A DNA stretch of 64,000 nt from Anaerococcus octavius (GTDB lineage: Bacteria > Bacillota > Clostridia > Tissierellales > Peptoniphilaceae). The notes beneath the pieces are model-generated. The model ran no database searches and was not told the origin of the DNA. It was given only the letters and a program-made list of their open reading frames with translations. Positions 18,856-27,078 of the stretch are shown here, one piece after another (within the stretch, counting starts at the first letter, position 1; each line of letters begins with the position of its first letter). Location: the NCBI RefSeq assembly GCF_900445265.1, contig NZ_UFTA01000002.1, positions 186,001 through 250,000 of the forward strand. Direction: 5' to 3'. The position numbers and the translations under genes were made by a program.

Positions 18856-21800
18856 ATGTATAATAGTTATAAGGATTATAACATATTTTATCAACTTACA
18901 TTCACATTATATAAAGATATCTTATATAGAATTTTTGTTGATAAATTACTAGAAAAGGTATTAAAGATGAAAGATTTTAATTCACAAGAAGATTTTATAA
19001 ATGGGCTTACAGAAAATATTAAGACAAATAGGAGCTCACTTGTAGGTGAAAAATTTAATATTATTTCTATGATGGGTGAAGTAAAATATGAGGTTGAAGT
19101 AAATAAACTCATAGGAGAAGGAGCTTCTGCTCTTGTTTATGAGGTATCGGTAGATGATACCTATCCACCTATTAAAAAAATGATTATGAAAGAATTTTAT
19201 CCAAACTACAATGAGGATAATATTGTTGCAGAAAGAAATCCTATTAACAGACTGGAATTATATTTTGATGCAATTACTAGCAAGGATGAACAGAGAATAA
19301 AAAAAGATCGAAATAAATTTATTGATGCCTATAATAAGCATATTAGAATTTTGGAGATGGATAGCTTTTTTGATAGCAAGATAGTAAGACCTTATAGGGT
19401 AGAGATAGACAATTCATTTTTATATTCTCTTTATGAGGTGGATTCTGCTACTAGTGTGGATAAGTATTATAATTTAGATTTGGCAAGGATTGTAGATATT
19501 CTTATTCAAACAGCAGATATACTAATCCACCTACATAATAATGATATTATATATATGGATTTAAAACCTGCTAATATACTTTATGATTATAATAATAGCA
19601 GGGTAAAATTATTTGACTTTGATGCAGCTATTGATCTAAATGAGCTTGATCAAATTAATGAATTTGCCATGCCTAGTGATAAGACCTTTATCCCACCAGA
19701 GATTAGATTTATTTCTGATATTTCTAAAAGAAAAGAAATATTTATTACCGAAGAAATAGACTTATATATGCTAGCAGCTACATTTTTTACATTATTGATG
19801 GCTAGGACTCCGACAGTAAAAGAAAATGAAGATATGGATCTATTAGAAAGAAATCTAAGAGAAGTCCTAAATCATAAGTCAAATAAAATTCTAATTAATC
19901 AAAAATCCGAGGATGAGATTGTTAGCTTATTGCAAGATACCTTATCAATTCATAGGCTAATTAGTGTAAGAGATTTTAAAGATAGGCTAATAGGAATACA
20001 AGATAATATTAGATTTAGAGATGATGAAGAATTCTCCGCAATTATATCAGCATCTTATTTTCTAGACTATCATAGACTATATAACTATATTACAGAAGAT
20101 AAGGAAAAGAAAAATATTGATGTTGCTATAGTAGGTAATAACGATGTATCAAAGATATTCTTTAGCTATATATTTTCAGTAGCTAATATCAAAGATGTCA
20201 ACTTAAATATCTCATTTTATGATAGGAATCCTAAGATTTTTTATAAAGAGATGATAGAAGAAAATCCTCTCCTATCACAAACTAGTAAAATTTTCTTAAA
20301 TAAAAAACTAGTAAATGATTATATAAATCCACAGATCACTGATAAGGCATATGCAAATATAAATTTTTTTCCTTTAAATGAGAGAATATACCAGTCATAT
20401 ATATTAATCCTAGATCCATCTGGTTATAATTACCCTCGCATGGGAGATATTTTATACAATGAGTTTAAAGCAGATAGCAAAAAAAGGATTATTTTAAATT
20501 ATTCTAGAAATAATCATAAAGTAGATATTAGGCATGAGGGAAATATTGCCTTTTATAATCTAGACCTTACCTCTACATCTACTTCTAAAAATAGATATTT
20601 TAGTGACAAGCTTTTAGATGAAGCCTTTGAATTTTATAGATATCACATAGTTAGTAACCACGGTGAAAGAGTAGATAATGAAATGGTCTGGTCAAATTTT
20701 ATAGAAAATGATTTTTATAATCTCAAATCCTCTCTTAGAGTTGCCCTCTCAATAGAATATTACAAATATATGGCTGGAATAAAAGAAAGTGATGATGTAG
20801 CCTTCAAATTTTCTAAAGAAGTAATATACAAAGATAGTGATGATGGCAAAGCAAGTCTACATGATATGCTAGCTGATTATGAACATCATTCTCGGAATAG
20901 ATTTATGATAGTCCAAGGATTTAAAGTTCCAACAGATGAACAGCTAAGATCATATTCTTATGTTGATCAAAAAAAATATGTGGATTACAGAAATAAGTAT
21001 CATCCGTTAATTTCTAATACTCATTCCAAAGTACTAAAAAAAGGTGGTGAAGATAATTTGTCAAAAATTTCACAAAAAATTGATGAAATTATAAGGCAAA
21101 AGACCATCTATAAAGAAGAACAAGTAAGATCTCGAGTTAACAATATACTAAACAATACACTTTGGGATGACAATGAGTATTTAATAAAACTTAGACCACT
21201 GTGGATAGAACTATATAAATTATCTGATAGCATAATAGAAAATGAATATTATACCAATAACTCATTAAATATTTTAACCTATGAAATAGAGGAAATATTA
21301 AATGAAGCTAGTCCAGATTTAAAACAACTTTCTAATGATTATTACCAAATAAAAGATGATCTTACTTTGATAATAAAAAGAAATAAAAGCACAGATATCA
21401 AAGCGGTAGATTATATGATAATTGATTCTATACCTTTGGTTTCTTCAAAAAGAGTAAAAACTATCTACAAACCATTTTTAGAAAGCGATGAAAATTTGTG
21501 GGCAAATATAATTGCTGCTATTAAGTTTTATCCAGAAAAACTTATTTTTTTAAGCGATTATCCTGTTGATTCAAATAAAATATATAGGATAGAAAATTTT
21601 CTAAAAAATAAGAGATTACAGAAATCTTTAAAAATTGAAACTATAACTTACGATAAGTTTAAGGACTACAGCAAAGAAAATTCCATAGTAGATCTTACTT
21701 TAAATTCTCATGCTGATGCCAAAAGAGAAGAACTAATAGGATTAGAATTTGTAGAATATATAGGATCTAATAATTGGTGCGGTAATTATAAGGCTCTCGA

Positions 21801-22971
21801 TTACTATATATATAACAGTTCGCTAACAGTAGAAGAAACTTTTTTCTTAAATAATGCTAGAATTATAGATAATGATAGCCTTGTAAGTATAACTAGGTTA
21901 AAGAAATATTATCCAAGAATATGGCAAACATATATAAATTTAAGTTCTGATGACTGGAAAAATTCTATTGAAGCAATTAATGCTAGCGAAAAATACTATA
22001 GGCTAAATATAGATAACTTTCCAAAACAAGACCAACATAGCTTAATAGAAGTTGGAGATTTTAAATTTAGAAAAAATGATGCCGGCAAATATAACTCATT
22101 AAAAAACCTCTTAGACCAATTAATTAAAGAAGAAATATTAATTGCTTATCAATTCCCAAAAAATCCTGGCAGCTTGAAACTACATTCATATAACGACAAG
22201 CTTTCTAAAGTTATTGGAGAATTTATTTCTAAAAATATGTGGGAATATAATTTATACTTTAATCTAGTAAAAACTGAGCTAGCAGAGAAAAATTATGCTT
22301 ATAGCTATAGTATATATTCAGATAAATTAAACTTTAGCTATGAATATGAAGTGGATAATCCAAAGGGATTTGCGAAGAAATTTAATAATATAATAGAAGC
22401 TATGGATAAAGAAGGTAAGCTTACAGATACTAGAATATTTAACCATATAGATAATAAACCATATGCAGAAAGTTTAGAAAAGAAAGTTATGTTAAACTAT
22501 GAATATGGAGATGCAGGATTTAGAGAATTTTTTAGTAGAAAAGATAGCCTGCTTAGAGTTTATACTTACTTTGAATTATTAAAATATTCAGAATTTTTTG
22601 ACGATATAAAAATAAAAGTAAATCTAAGGTGGAAGGCTTACGATGATTACAGGGAAGATAGTCTAGCAATTGAAAACGTACTCGACCTAGTATGCACAAA
22701 AGGATTTTCAACTATTATAATTTCTACAGTAGAAGGCAATATAAAAAATGAAGACCTATATGAGATTAATAACGACAGCAAGCAATTTGGTATGGATGCA
22801 AAGCCAGTTCTAATAACATCAAATTCTAACGATGACACTAGCCAAATAAAAATGATAGCAGCTGCAGCAGGTGTATATTTTATAGATAGAGAAATGATTG
22901 TAGAAAATAATGTAGCAGATTATATAAAAAATATTGCCCTTGGTAAAAAAGATTGGCAAAATATAGAATAA
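18856..22971 (+). CDS. Large multidomain protein: Ser/Thr kinase-like head, Rossmann/RyR-like middle, Card1-like C-terminus
   Basis: A 1371-residue protein, monocistronic. Kinase-like domain about 80-340: glycine loop LIGEGASALVYEV near 84, Lys in IMKEF near 110, catalytic loop YMDLKPANIL near 233 (Tyr replaces His of HRD), metal site FDFDAA near 253 (DFD for DFG), FIPPEI as APE-like. About 415-720: Rossmann-like IDVAIVGNNDVSKIFF, then EMVWSNF and YEHHSRNRFMIVQGF, recalling RyR domains fused to TrkA-N-type folds. About 850-1000: KLIFLSDYP and IVDLTLNSHADA, resembling the CARF part of Card1/DUF1887. About 1270-1340: NVLDLVCTKGFSTIII, DLYEINNDSKQFG, MIAAAAGVYFID, resembling the Card1 nuclease fold, with STV where E-x-K is expected. 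Domain calls beyond the kinase are pattern recognition. Two starts are possible: 18856 (AAAGGA upstream) and 18967 (AAAAGG upstream). Confidence 0.75.
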   Translation: MYNSYKDYNIFYQLTFTLYKDILYRIFVDKLLEKVLKMKDFNSQEDFINGLTENIKTNRSSLVGEKFNIISMMGEVKYEVEVNKLIGEGASALVYEVSVDDTYPPIKKMIMKEFYPNYNEDNIVAERNPINRLELYFDAITSKDEQRIKKDRNKFIDAYNKHIRILEMDSFFDSKIVRPYRVEIDNSFLYSLYEVDSATSVDKYYNLDLARIVDILIQTADILIHLHNNDIIYMDLKPANILYDYNNSRVKLFDFDAAIDLNELDQINEFAMPSDKTFIPPEIRFISDISKRKEIFITEEIDLYMLAATFFTLLMARTPTVKENEDMDLLERNLREVLNHKSNKILINQKSEDEIVSLLQDTLSIHRLISVRDFKDRLIGIQDNIRFRDDEEFSAIISASYFLDYHRLYNYITEDKEKKNIDVAIVGNNDVSKIFFSYIFSVANIKDVNLNISFYDRNPKIFYKEMIEENPLLSQTSKIFLNKKLVNDYINPQITDKAYANINFFPLNERIYQSYILILDPSGYNYPRMGDILYNEFKADSKKRIILNYSRNNHKVDIRHEGNIAFYNLDLTSTSTSKNRYFSDKLLDEAFEFYRYHIVSNHGERVDNEMVWSNFIENDFYNLKSSLRVALSIEYYKYMAGIKESDDVAFKFSKEVIYKDSDDGKASLHDMLADYEHHSRNRFMIVQGFKVPTDEQLRSYSYVDQKKYVDYRNKYHPLISNTHSKVLKKGGEDNLSKISQKIDEIIRQKTIYKEEQVRSRVNNILNNTLWDDNEYLIKLRPLWIELYKLSDSIIENEYYTNNSLNILTYEIEEILNEASPDLKQLSNDYYQIKDDLTLIIKRNKSTDIKAVDYMIIDSIPLVSSKRVKTIYKPFLESDENLWANIIAAIKFYPEKLIFLSDYPVDSNKIYRIENFLKNKRLQKSLKIETITYDKFKDYSKENSIVDLTLNSHADAKREELIGLEFVEYIGSNNWCGNYKALDYYIYNSSLTVEETFFLNNARIIDNDSLVSITRLKKYYPRIWQTYINLSSDDWKNSIEAINASEKYYRLNIDNFPKQDQHSLIEVGDFKFRKNDAGKYNSLKNLLDQLIKEEILIAYQFPKNPGSLKLHSYNDKLSKVIGEFISKNMWEYNLYFNLVKTELAEKNYAYSYSIYSDKLNFSYEYEVDNPKGFAKKFNNIIEAMDKEGKLTDTRIFNHIDNKPYAESLEKKVMLNYEYGDAGFREFFSRKDSLLRVYTYFELLKYSEFFDDIKIKVNLRWKAYDDYREDSLAIENVLDLVCTKGFSTIIISTVEGNIKNEDLYEINNDSKQFGMDAKPVLITSNSNDDTSQIKMIAAAAGVYFIDREMIVENNVADYIKNIALGKKDWQNIE

Positions 22972-22978
22972 ATAAATT

Positions 22979-23011
22979 AAAACCAGCTAAGTATTTAGTT
23001 GGTTTTTTTAT
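22979..23011 (+). terminator. Terminator of the kinase-headed gene
   Basis: AACCAGCTAA (22981-22990) pairs with TTAGTTGGTT (22995-23004, one G-U) and runs into seven T. Confidence 0.9.
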
Positions 23012-23227
23012 GGAATAATAAATTAATTTTTATATTATAACTTGTTTTTCTTAACACTTAGCTACTAAGCATAGTACATTTTATAAACTATAAATAAAAC
23101 ACTCCATTATATGTACAAAATTATTTGATAATATTATATCAATTTTATTATAACTTTATTTAAAAAAACGATAATATTTTTTTGCATTATGTTATAATAA
23201 AAGAGCAAAAATTTTTGAGGGAAAAAA
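23012..23227 (+). promoter_or_regulatory. AT-rich region with glmS promoter
   Basis: Very AT-rich and without a credible reading frame. A good -10 box TATAAT lies at 23193-23198, about 40 bases before the ribozyme core. I see no convincing -35 box at 17 bases, so only the -10 is supported. Confidence 0.5.
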
Positions 23228-23362
23228 TATAAGAAGCGCCAGGACCTTTTGGTTGACGAGGAGTGGAGTTATCGAAAAATTCGGCGGATGCTCCACAGGT
23301 ATTACAGCCTTAGTAATGTACAAATATTTCTAGTAATAGGATAACAAAATCATTACAGTAAA
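23228..23362 (+). ncRNA. glmS glucosamine-6-phosphate-activated ribozyme
   Basis: The conserved core is unmistakable: AGCGCC at 23235-23240, GGTTGACGAGGAGTGGAG at 23251-23268, TTATCGAAA, ATTCGGCGGATGCTCC, then the P3-P4 pairing arms up to the glmS ribosome site. Self-cleavage is expected just 5' of G23236. In the known mechanism, GlcN6P acts as cofactor, cleavage exposes the mRNA to degradation, and glmS expression falls when the product is abundant. The 3' boundary is approximate. Confidence 0.95.
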
Positions 23363-23385
23363 CCCTCACCACAAGGAGGTTTATA

Positions 23386-25206
23386 ATGTGTGGAATTGTT
23401 GCATATAATGGAAGCGAAAGTTGTAAGAAAAAGTTACTAGAGGGATTAGAACAATTAGAGTATAGGGGCTATGATTCAGCAGGTATCGCCCTTTTGAATG
23501 AAAATTCTATAGATGTTATCAAAAAAAGTGGAAATATAGATGCTCTGATAGAAAAGGCAAACAATGATCCGTCAGAGGCAAATATTGGTATCGGTCATAC
23601 TAGATGGGCAACTCATGGCAAACCAACAGAAGAAAATGCCCACCCACATGTAAACAATAAAAAAGATATTGCTATTGTTCACAATGGTATTATTGAAAAT
23701 TATCAAATATTGAAAGAAGATTTAATAAAAGACGGATATTCTTTTTATTCAGAAACTGACAGCGAAGTTATAGCAAATCTTATAGATAAATACTATGAAA
23801 AAGATCTATCTACAAGTGTAAAAAAAGTAGTAGATCTTTTAGAAGGATCTTTTAGTTTGGCAGTTATATCTAGCAGAGATCCAGAAACATTAGTTCTAGT
23901 TCGTAAAGAAAGCCCACTTATATTAGGTATTATAGATAATGGTGTATTTGCAGCATCAGATATAACAGCAATATTAAATTATACTAGAGATGTAATTTAC
24001 CTAGATGATGAAGAAATAGTAACTATTAAAGATGGAAAATATAAAATTGAACTTAAGGATAAAGAAGTAAATAAAGAAATTATTCATGTAGATATGTCTG
24101 TTGAAGCAGCTAGTAAAAATGGTTATGATCACTTTATGATAAAGGAAATTCACGAGCAGCCAAAGGTTATAGAGGATTCTTTAATTAGGAAGATTAAAGG
24201 AGATTTTATAAACTTAGGAGATACTTCTTTTACTAAAGAAGAAATATTATCCTTTGATCACATATATCTAACAGCTTGCGGAACAGCTTTTCATGCAGCA
24301 GAAGCTGGGAAAATATCCATGGAAGATGCCTTAAAAAAATCAGTTAGTGCAGAACTTGCATCTGAATTTAGATATAATATGCAATTTTTAACTAAAGATA
24401 GTCTTTTAATAGTTCTAAGTCAATCTGGAGAAACAGCAGATACATTATCTGTTCTTAGGGAAGCTAAAAAACGTGGGGCAAAAGTGCTAGCTATAACAAA
24501 TGTTGTTGGTTCAAGCATAGATAGAGAAGCAGACAAAGTAATATATTGCGATGCAGGTCCAGAAATATCAGTAGCATCTACAAAAGCATACACAGCTCAA
24601 CTTATGGCTCTATATTTACTTAGTTTAGATTTTGGATATAAAATAGGAACTTATAATGAAGACTATGTAAGTGAAATTGTTCGTGAATTTAAAACTTATC
24701 CAGCTTTAATAAAAGAATATTTAGAAAAAGATCAAGTAATTGATAAGATTGCTGAAAAAATAAAAGATGCTCCAGCAGTTTTTTATTTAGGTAGGGGACT
24801 AGATTATTTGTCAGCAAAAGAAGGAGCATTAAAACTAAAAGAAATTTCTTATATTAATTCTGTAGCGATGCCAGCTGGAGAATTAAAGCATGGATCCATT
24901 GCTCTTATAGAAGAAGGAGTGCCTATAATAAATATAGTTACTCAAAAAAATCTTAGAGAAAAATCATTATCAAATATAAAAGAAGTAAAGGCACGTGGAG
25001 CATATACTATTGTAATTACACAAGATATAGATAAGGATATAGAACAAACTTATGATATTTGTTTACAGATACCAAAATGTAGAGATATGTACCAAGCAAT
25101 TTTTGCGGTTATCCCACAACAATTACTTGCCTATGAAGTGGCAAATAAATTAGGCTTAGATATTGATAAACCAAGAAATTTAGCGAAATCAGTAACGGTT
25201 GAATAA
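23386..25206 (+). CDS. glmS: Glutamine--fructose-6-phosphate aminotransferase (isomerizing)
   Basis: A 606-residue cytosolic enzyme making glucosamine 6-phosphate from fructose 6-phosphate and glutamine, the first step to UDP-GlcNAc and peptidoglycan. The mature N-terminus MCGIVAYNG supplies the catalytic Cys2 of the glutaminase domain. HTRWATHGKPTEENAHPH is the class II amidotransferase signature. Two SIS domains follow, with LTACGTAFHAA and LSQSGETADTLS. The C-terminus LAKSVTVE is standard. AAGGAGG precedes the ATG. The upstream ribozyme controls expression. Confidence 0.98.
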   Translation: MCGIVAYNGSESCKKKLLEGLEQLEYRGYDSAGIALLNENSIDVIKKSGNIDALIEKANNDPSEANIGIGHTRWATHGKPTEENAHPHVNNKKDIAIVHNGIIENYQILKEDLIKDGYSFYSETDSEVIANLIDKYYEKDLSTSVKKVVDLLEGSFSLAVISSRDPETLVLVRKESPLILGIIDNGVFAASDITAILNYTRDVIYLDDEEIVTIKDGKYKIELKDKEVNKEIIHVDMSVEAASKNGYDHFMIKEIHEQPKVIEDSLIRKIKGDFINLGDTSFTKEEILSFDHIYLTACGTAFHAAEAGKISMEDALKKSVSAELASEFRYNMQFLTKDSLLIVLSQSGETADTLSVLREAKKRGAKVLAITNVVGSSIDREADKVIYCDAGPEISVASTKAYTAQLMALYLLSLDFGYKIGTYNEDYVSEIVREFKTYPALIKEYLEKDQVIDKIAEKIKDAPAVFYLGRGLDYLSAKEGALKLKEISYINSVAMPAGELKHGSIALIEEGVPIINIVTQKNLREKSLSNIKEVKARGAYTIVITQDIDKDIEQTYDICLQIPKCRDMYQAIFAVIPQQLLAYEVANKLGLDIDKPRNLAKSVTVE

Positions 25207-25230
25207 AAAATATTTATAAATTTGTAAAAT

Positions 25231-25263
25231 AAAAATAGGCTAAGCACTTAGCCTATTTTTCAT
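25231..25263. terminator. Bidirectional terminator between glmS and tpx
   Basis: AAAAATAGGCTAA (25231-25243) pairs perfectly with TTAGCCTATTTTT (25248-25260) around a GCAC loop, with T-runs on both strands. Confidence 0.93.
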
Positions 25264-25276
25264 TTGAAATTAATAA

Positions 25277-25774
25277 TTAAATAAGTTTTTTAACTTCTTC
25301 TAAAGCTTTATCAAAGTCAACTTCATCTGTTACTTCTGGTACATATTCCACGTATGCTACTGTGCCATCTTTATCAACAATTACAACACCACGAGCTAAA
25401 AGTTTGTTTTCGTCCATTAGGAATCCGTATTTTTCTCCAAATTCACGATCTTTGTAATCTGAAACCATTAGATTATTTTCGATCCCTTCATTAGAACAGA
25501 ATCTTGCTTGAGCAAATGGAAGGTCTTCTGTAATTGTTACTACATTTACTCCGTCTAATTCACTTGCTTCTTTGTTAAATTTTTTAGCTTGAAGAGCACA
25601 AACGCTTGTATCAAGTGATGGTGCTACTGAGTAAATTACTACTTTATCATCACAATTTTCGCTTGACCATTCGCTTAGGTCATTCATAGTTGCCTTGAAT
25701 GCTGGAGCCTTGTCACCAACTTTGATTTCATTTCCTATTAAATTTACTTTATTTCCGCCAAATGTTATATCCAT
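25277..25774 (-). CDS. tpx: Thiol peroxidase (Tpx-type peroxiredoxin)
   Basis: A 165-residue atypical 2-Cys peroxiredoxin reducing hydroperoxides with thioredoxin. PSLDTSVCALQAKKFN carries the peroxidatic Cys near residue 59. The family usually has T-P-V-C; Ser replaces Pro here. ARFCSNEG carries the resolving Cys near 93. The N-terminus MDITFGGNKVNLIG and the GVVIVDKDG stretch fit Tpx. AGGAGG precedes the ATG. It is monocistronic and convergent with glmS, and likely provides oxidative stress protection in an anaerobe. Confidence 0.93.
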   Translation of the reverse strand: MDITFGGNKVNLIGNEIKVGDKAPAFKATMNDLSEWSSENCDDKVVIYSVAPSLDTSVCALQAKKFNKEASELDGVNVVTITEDLPFAQARFCSNEGIENNLMVSDYKDREFGEKYGFLMDENKLLARGVVIVDKDGTVAYVEYVPEVTDEVDFDKALEEVKKLI

Positions 25775-25939
25775 TGATATATCCTCCTAATATTTAATTC
25801 TTTTATTACTACTTACTTATATATACCCACAAATCATCTTTTATTTTGTTAAATAATTATTTATTATAGGGCAGATTTATAAGTATATTTTGCTAAAAGC
25901 TTCTATATAATATTTATTAACTTCTTTTTGACAAATCAT

Positions 25940-25968
25940 TTGACATTAGCAGGCTAAGATAGTACACT
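25940..25968 (+). promoter_or_regulatory. Promoter of the rpsL-rpsG-fusA-tuf operon
   Basis: TTGACA (25940-25945), 17-base spacer, TACACT (25963-25968). A second TTGACA at 25928-25933 has no well-spaced -10 box. Confidence 0.75.
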
Positions 25969-26003
25969 TATTAAGTATTGGCATAGGTATGCCATTTATA
26001 AGT
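25966..26003 (+). promoter_or_regulatory. rpsL leader hairpin
   Basis: ACTTAT (25966-25971) pairs with ATAAGT (25998-26003) and GGCAT (25980-25984) with ATGCC (25989-25993) around an AGGT loop. It sits between the promoter and the rpsL ribosome site. A role in autoregulation is inferred only. Confidence 0.4.
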
Positions 26004-26026
26004 ATAAAAAGAAAAGGAGGTGCATT

Positions 26027-26440
26027 ATGCCTACAATTAACCAACTTGTTAGAAAAAGTAGAAAAAGTACACAAACAAAATCTAACACACCAGCTTTAGG
26101 TTACAACTACAATACACTTAAAGGTAGAGTTACTCCTAACCAATCACCACAAAAACGTGGCGTTTGTACATCTGTTAGAACTGTAACACCTAAAAAACCT
26201 AACTCAGCTTTACGTAAAGTTGCCAGAGTTAGACTTACAAACGGTGCTGAAGTACTTTCATACATTCCAGGGATTGGTCACAATTTGCAAGAACACAGCG
26301 TTGTACTAATTAGAGGTGGAAGAGTAAAAGACCTTCCAGGTGTGCGTTACCACATCATAAGAGGTACTCTTGATACTGCAGGAGTTGATGGAAGAAAACA
26401 AGCTAGATCTAAATATGGTGCGAAAAAAGACCAAAACTAG
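26027..26440 (+). CDS. rpsL: 30S ribosomal protein S12
   Basis: A 137-residue protein of the decoding centre. [35 protein letters not shown] and [14 protein letters not shown] are invariant family stretches. Lys at the streptomycin-resistance positions (TPKKPNS and GRVKDLPG) is wild-type. AAAGGAGGTG precedes the ATG. It is the first gene of the str operon, here preceded by tpx rather than by rpoC. Confidence 0.99.
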   Translation: MPTINQLVRKSRKSTQTKSNTPALGYNYNTLKGRVTPNQSPQKRGVCTSVRTVTPKKPNSALRKVARVRLTNGAEVLSYIPGIGHNLQEHSVVLIRGGRVKDLPGVRYHIIRGTLDTAGVDGRKQARSKYGAKKDQN

Positions 26441-26593
26441 GATCTAGAAATATAAGTGCATAATGTACCTATAATTATAAAATAAATTATTAAATTATTA
26501 TAGAAAATTATGGTATATGCATGCACACTGACGACAAATAATTAGTCGAGTACTAATGATATTACTTAATAATTGGTAAAGGAGGGAAGCAAA
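26441..26593 (+). promoter_or_regulatory. rpsL-rpsG intercistronic structured region
   Basis: A 153-base gap, long for this operon. GTGCAT (26456-26461) pairs with ATGCAC (26521-26526), and the flanking TGTACC pairs with GGTATA (one G-U), closing a long arm. A second small hairpin GACGAC...GTCG follows at 26530-26548. In E. coli, S7 binds the rpsL-rpsG gap to repress translation; a comparable control here is inferred. Confidence 0.4.
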
Positions 26594-27064
26594 GTGTCAA
26601 GAAAGGGACATATACCAAAAAGAGAAGTAATGCCTGACGCTAAGTATAACGATAGAGTAGTTACAAAACTTATCAATAACGTTATGCTAGATGGTAAAAA
26701 AGGCCTTGCAACAAGAATTGTCTATGATGCATTTGACATTATAGAAGAAACAACAGGAAATGACGCACTAGAAGTATTCTACCAAGCACTTGAAAATATT
26801 ATGCCAACACTTGAAGTTAAAGCAAGAAGAATCGGTGGTGCTAATTACCAAGTTCCTATGGAAGTTAGACCAGAAAGAAGACAAACTCTAGCTTTAAGAT
26901 GGTTAGTTAATTTCTCAAGAGCTCGTGGTGAAAAAACTATGGTAGAAAGACTTGCAAAAGAAATTCTAGACGCATCTAACAACTCTGGTGCAGCTGTTAG
27001 AAGAAAAGAAGAAATGCACAGAGCAGCAGAAGCTAACAAAGCCTTTGCACATTACAGATATTAA
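26594..27064 (+). CDS. rpsG: 30S ribosomal protein S7
   Basis: A 156-residue primary 16S rRNA-binding protein of the 30S head. The sequence begins [15 protein letters not shown] and ends [15 protein letters not shown], both typical. [23 protein letters not shown] is the conserved rRNA-binding segment. The start is GTG at 26594 with AAAGGAGGG upstream; the frame opens 21 bases earlier but without a ribosome site, and 156 residues is the standard length. fusA follows after 14 bases. Confidence 0.98.
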   Translation: MSRKGHIPKREVMPDAKYNDRVVTKLINNVMLDGKKGLATRIVYDAFDIIEETTGNDALEVFYQALENIMPTLEVKARRIGGANYQVPMEVRPERRQTLALRWLVNFSRARGEKTMVERLAKEILDASNNSGAAVRRKEEMHRAAEANKAFAHYRY

Positions 27065-27078
27065 TTTCAGGGGGATAA

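Noticed and set aside
23012-23227. Small gene between the kinase-headed gene and glmS
   Set aside because: The stretch is extremely AT-rich with stops in all frames; it only supports a promoter.
25928-25960. Second promoter from the first TTGACA before rpsL
   Set aside because: The nearest -10-like box (TAAGAT) is 21 bases away; the downstream TTGACA with 17-base spacing is better.
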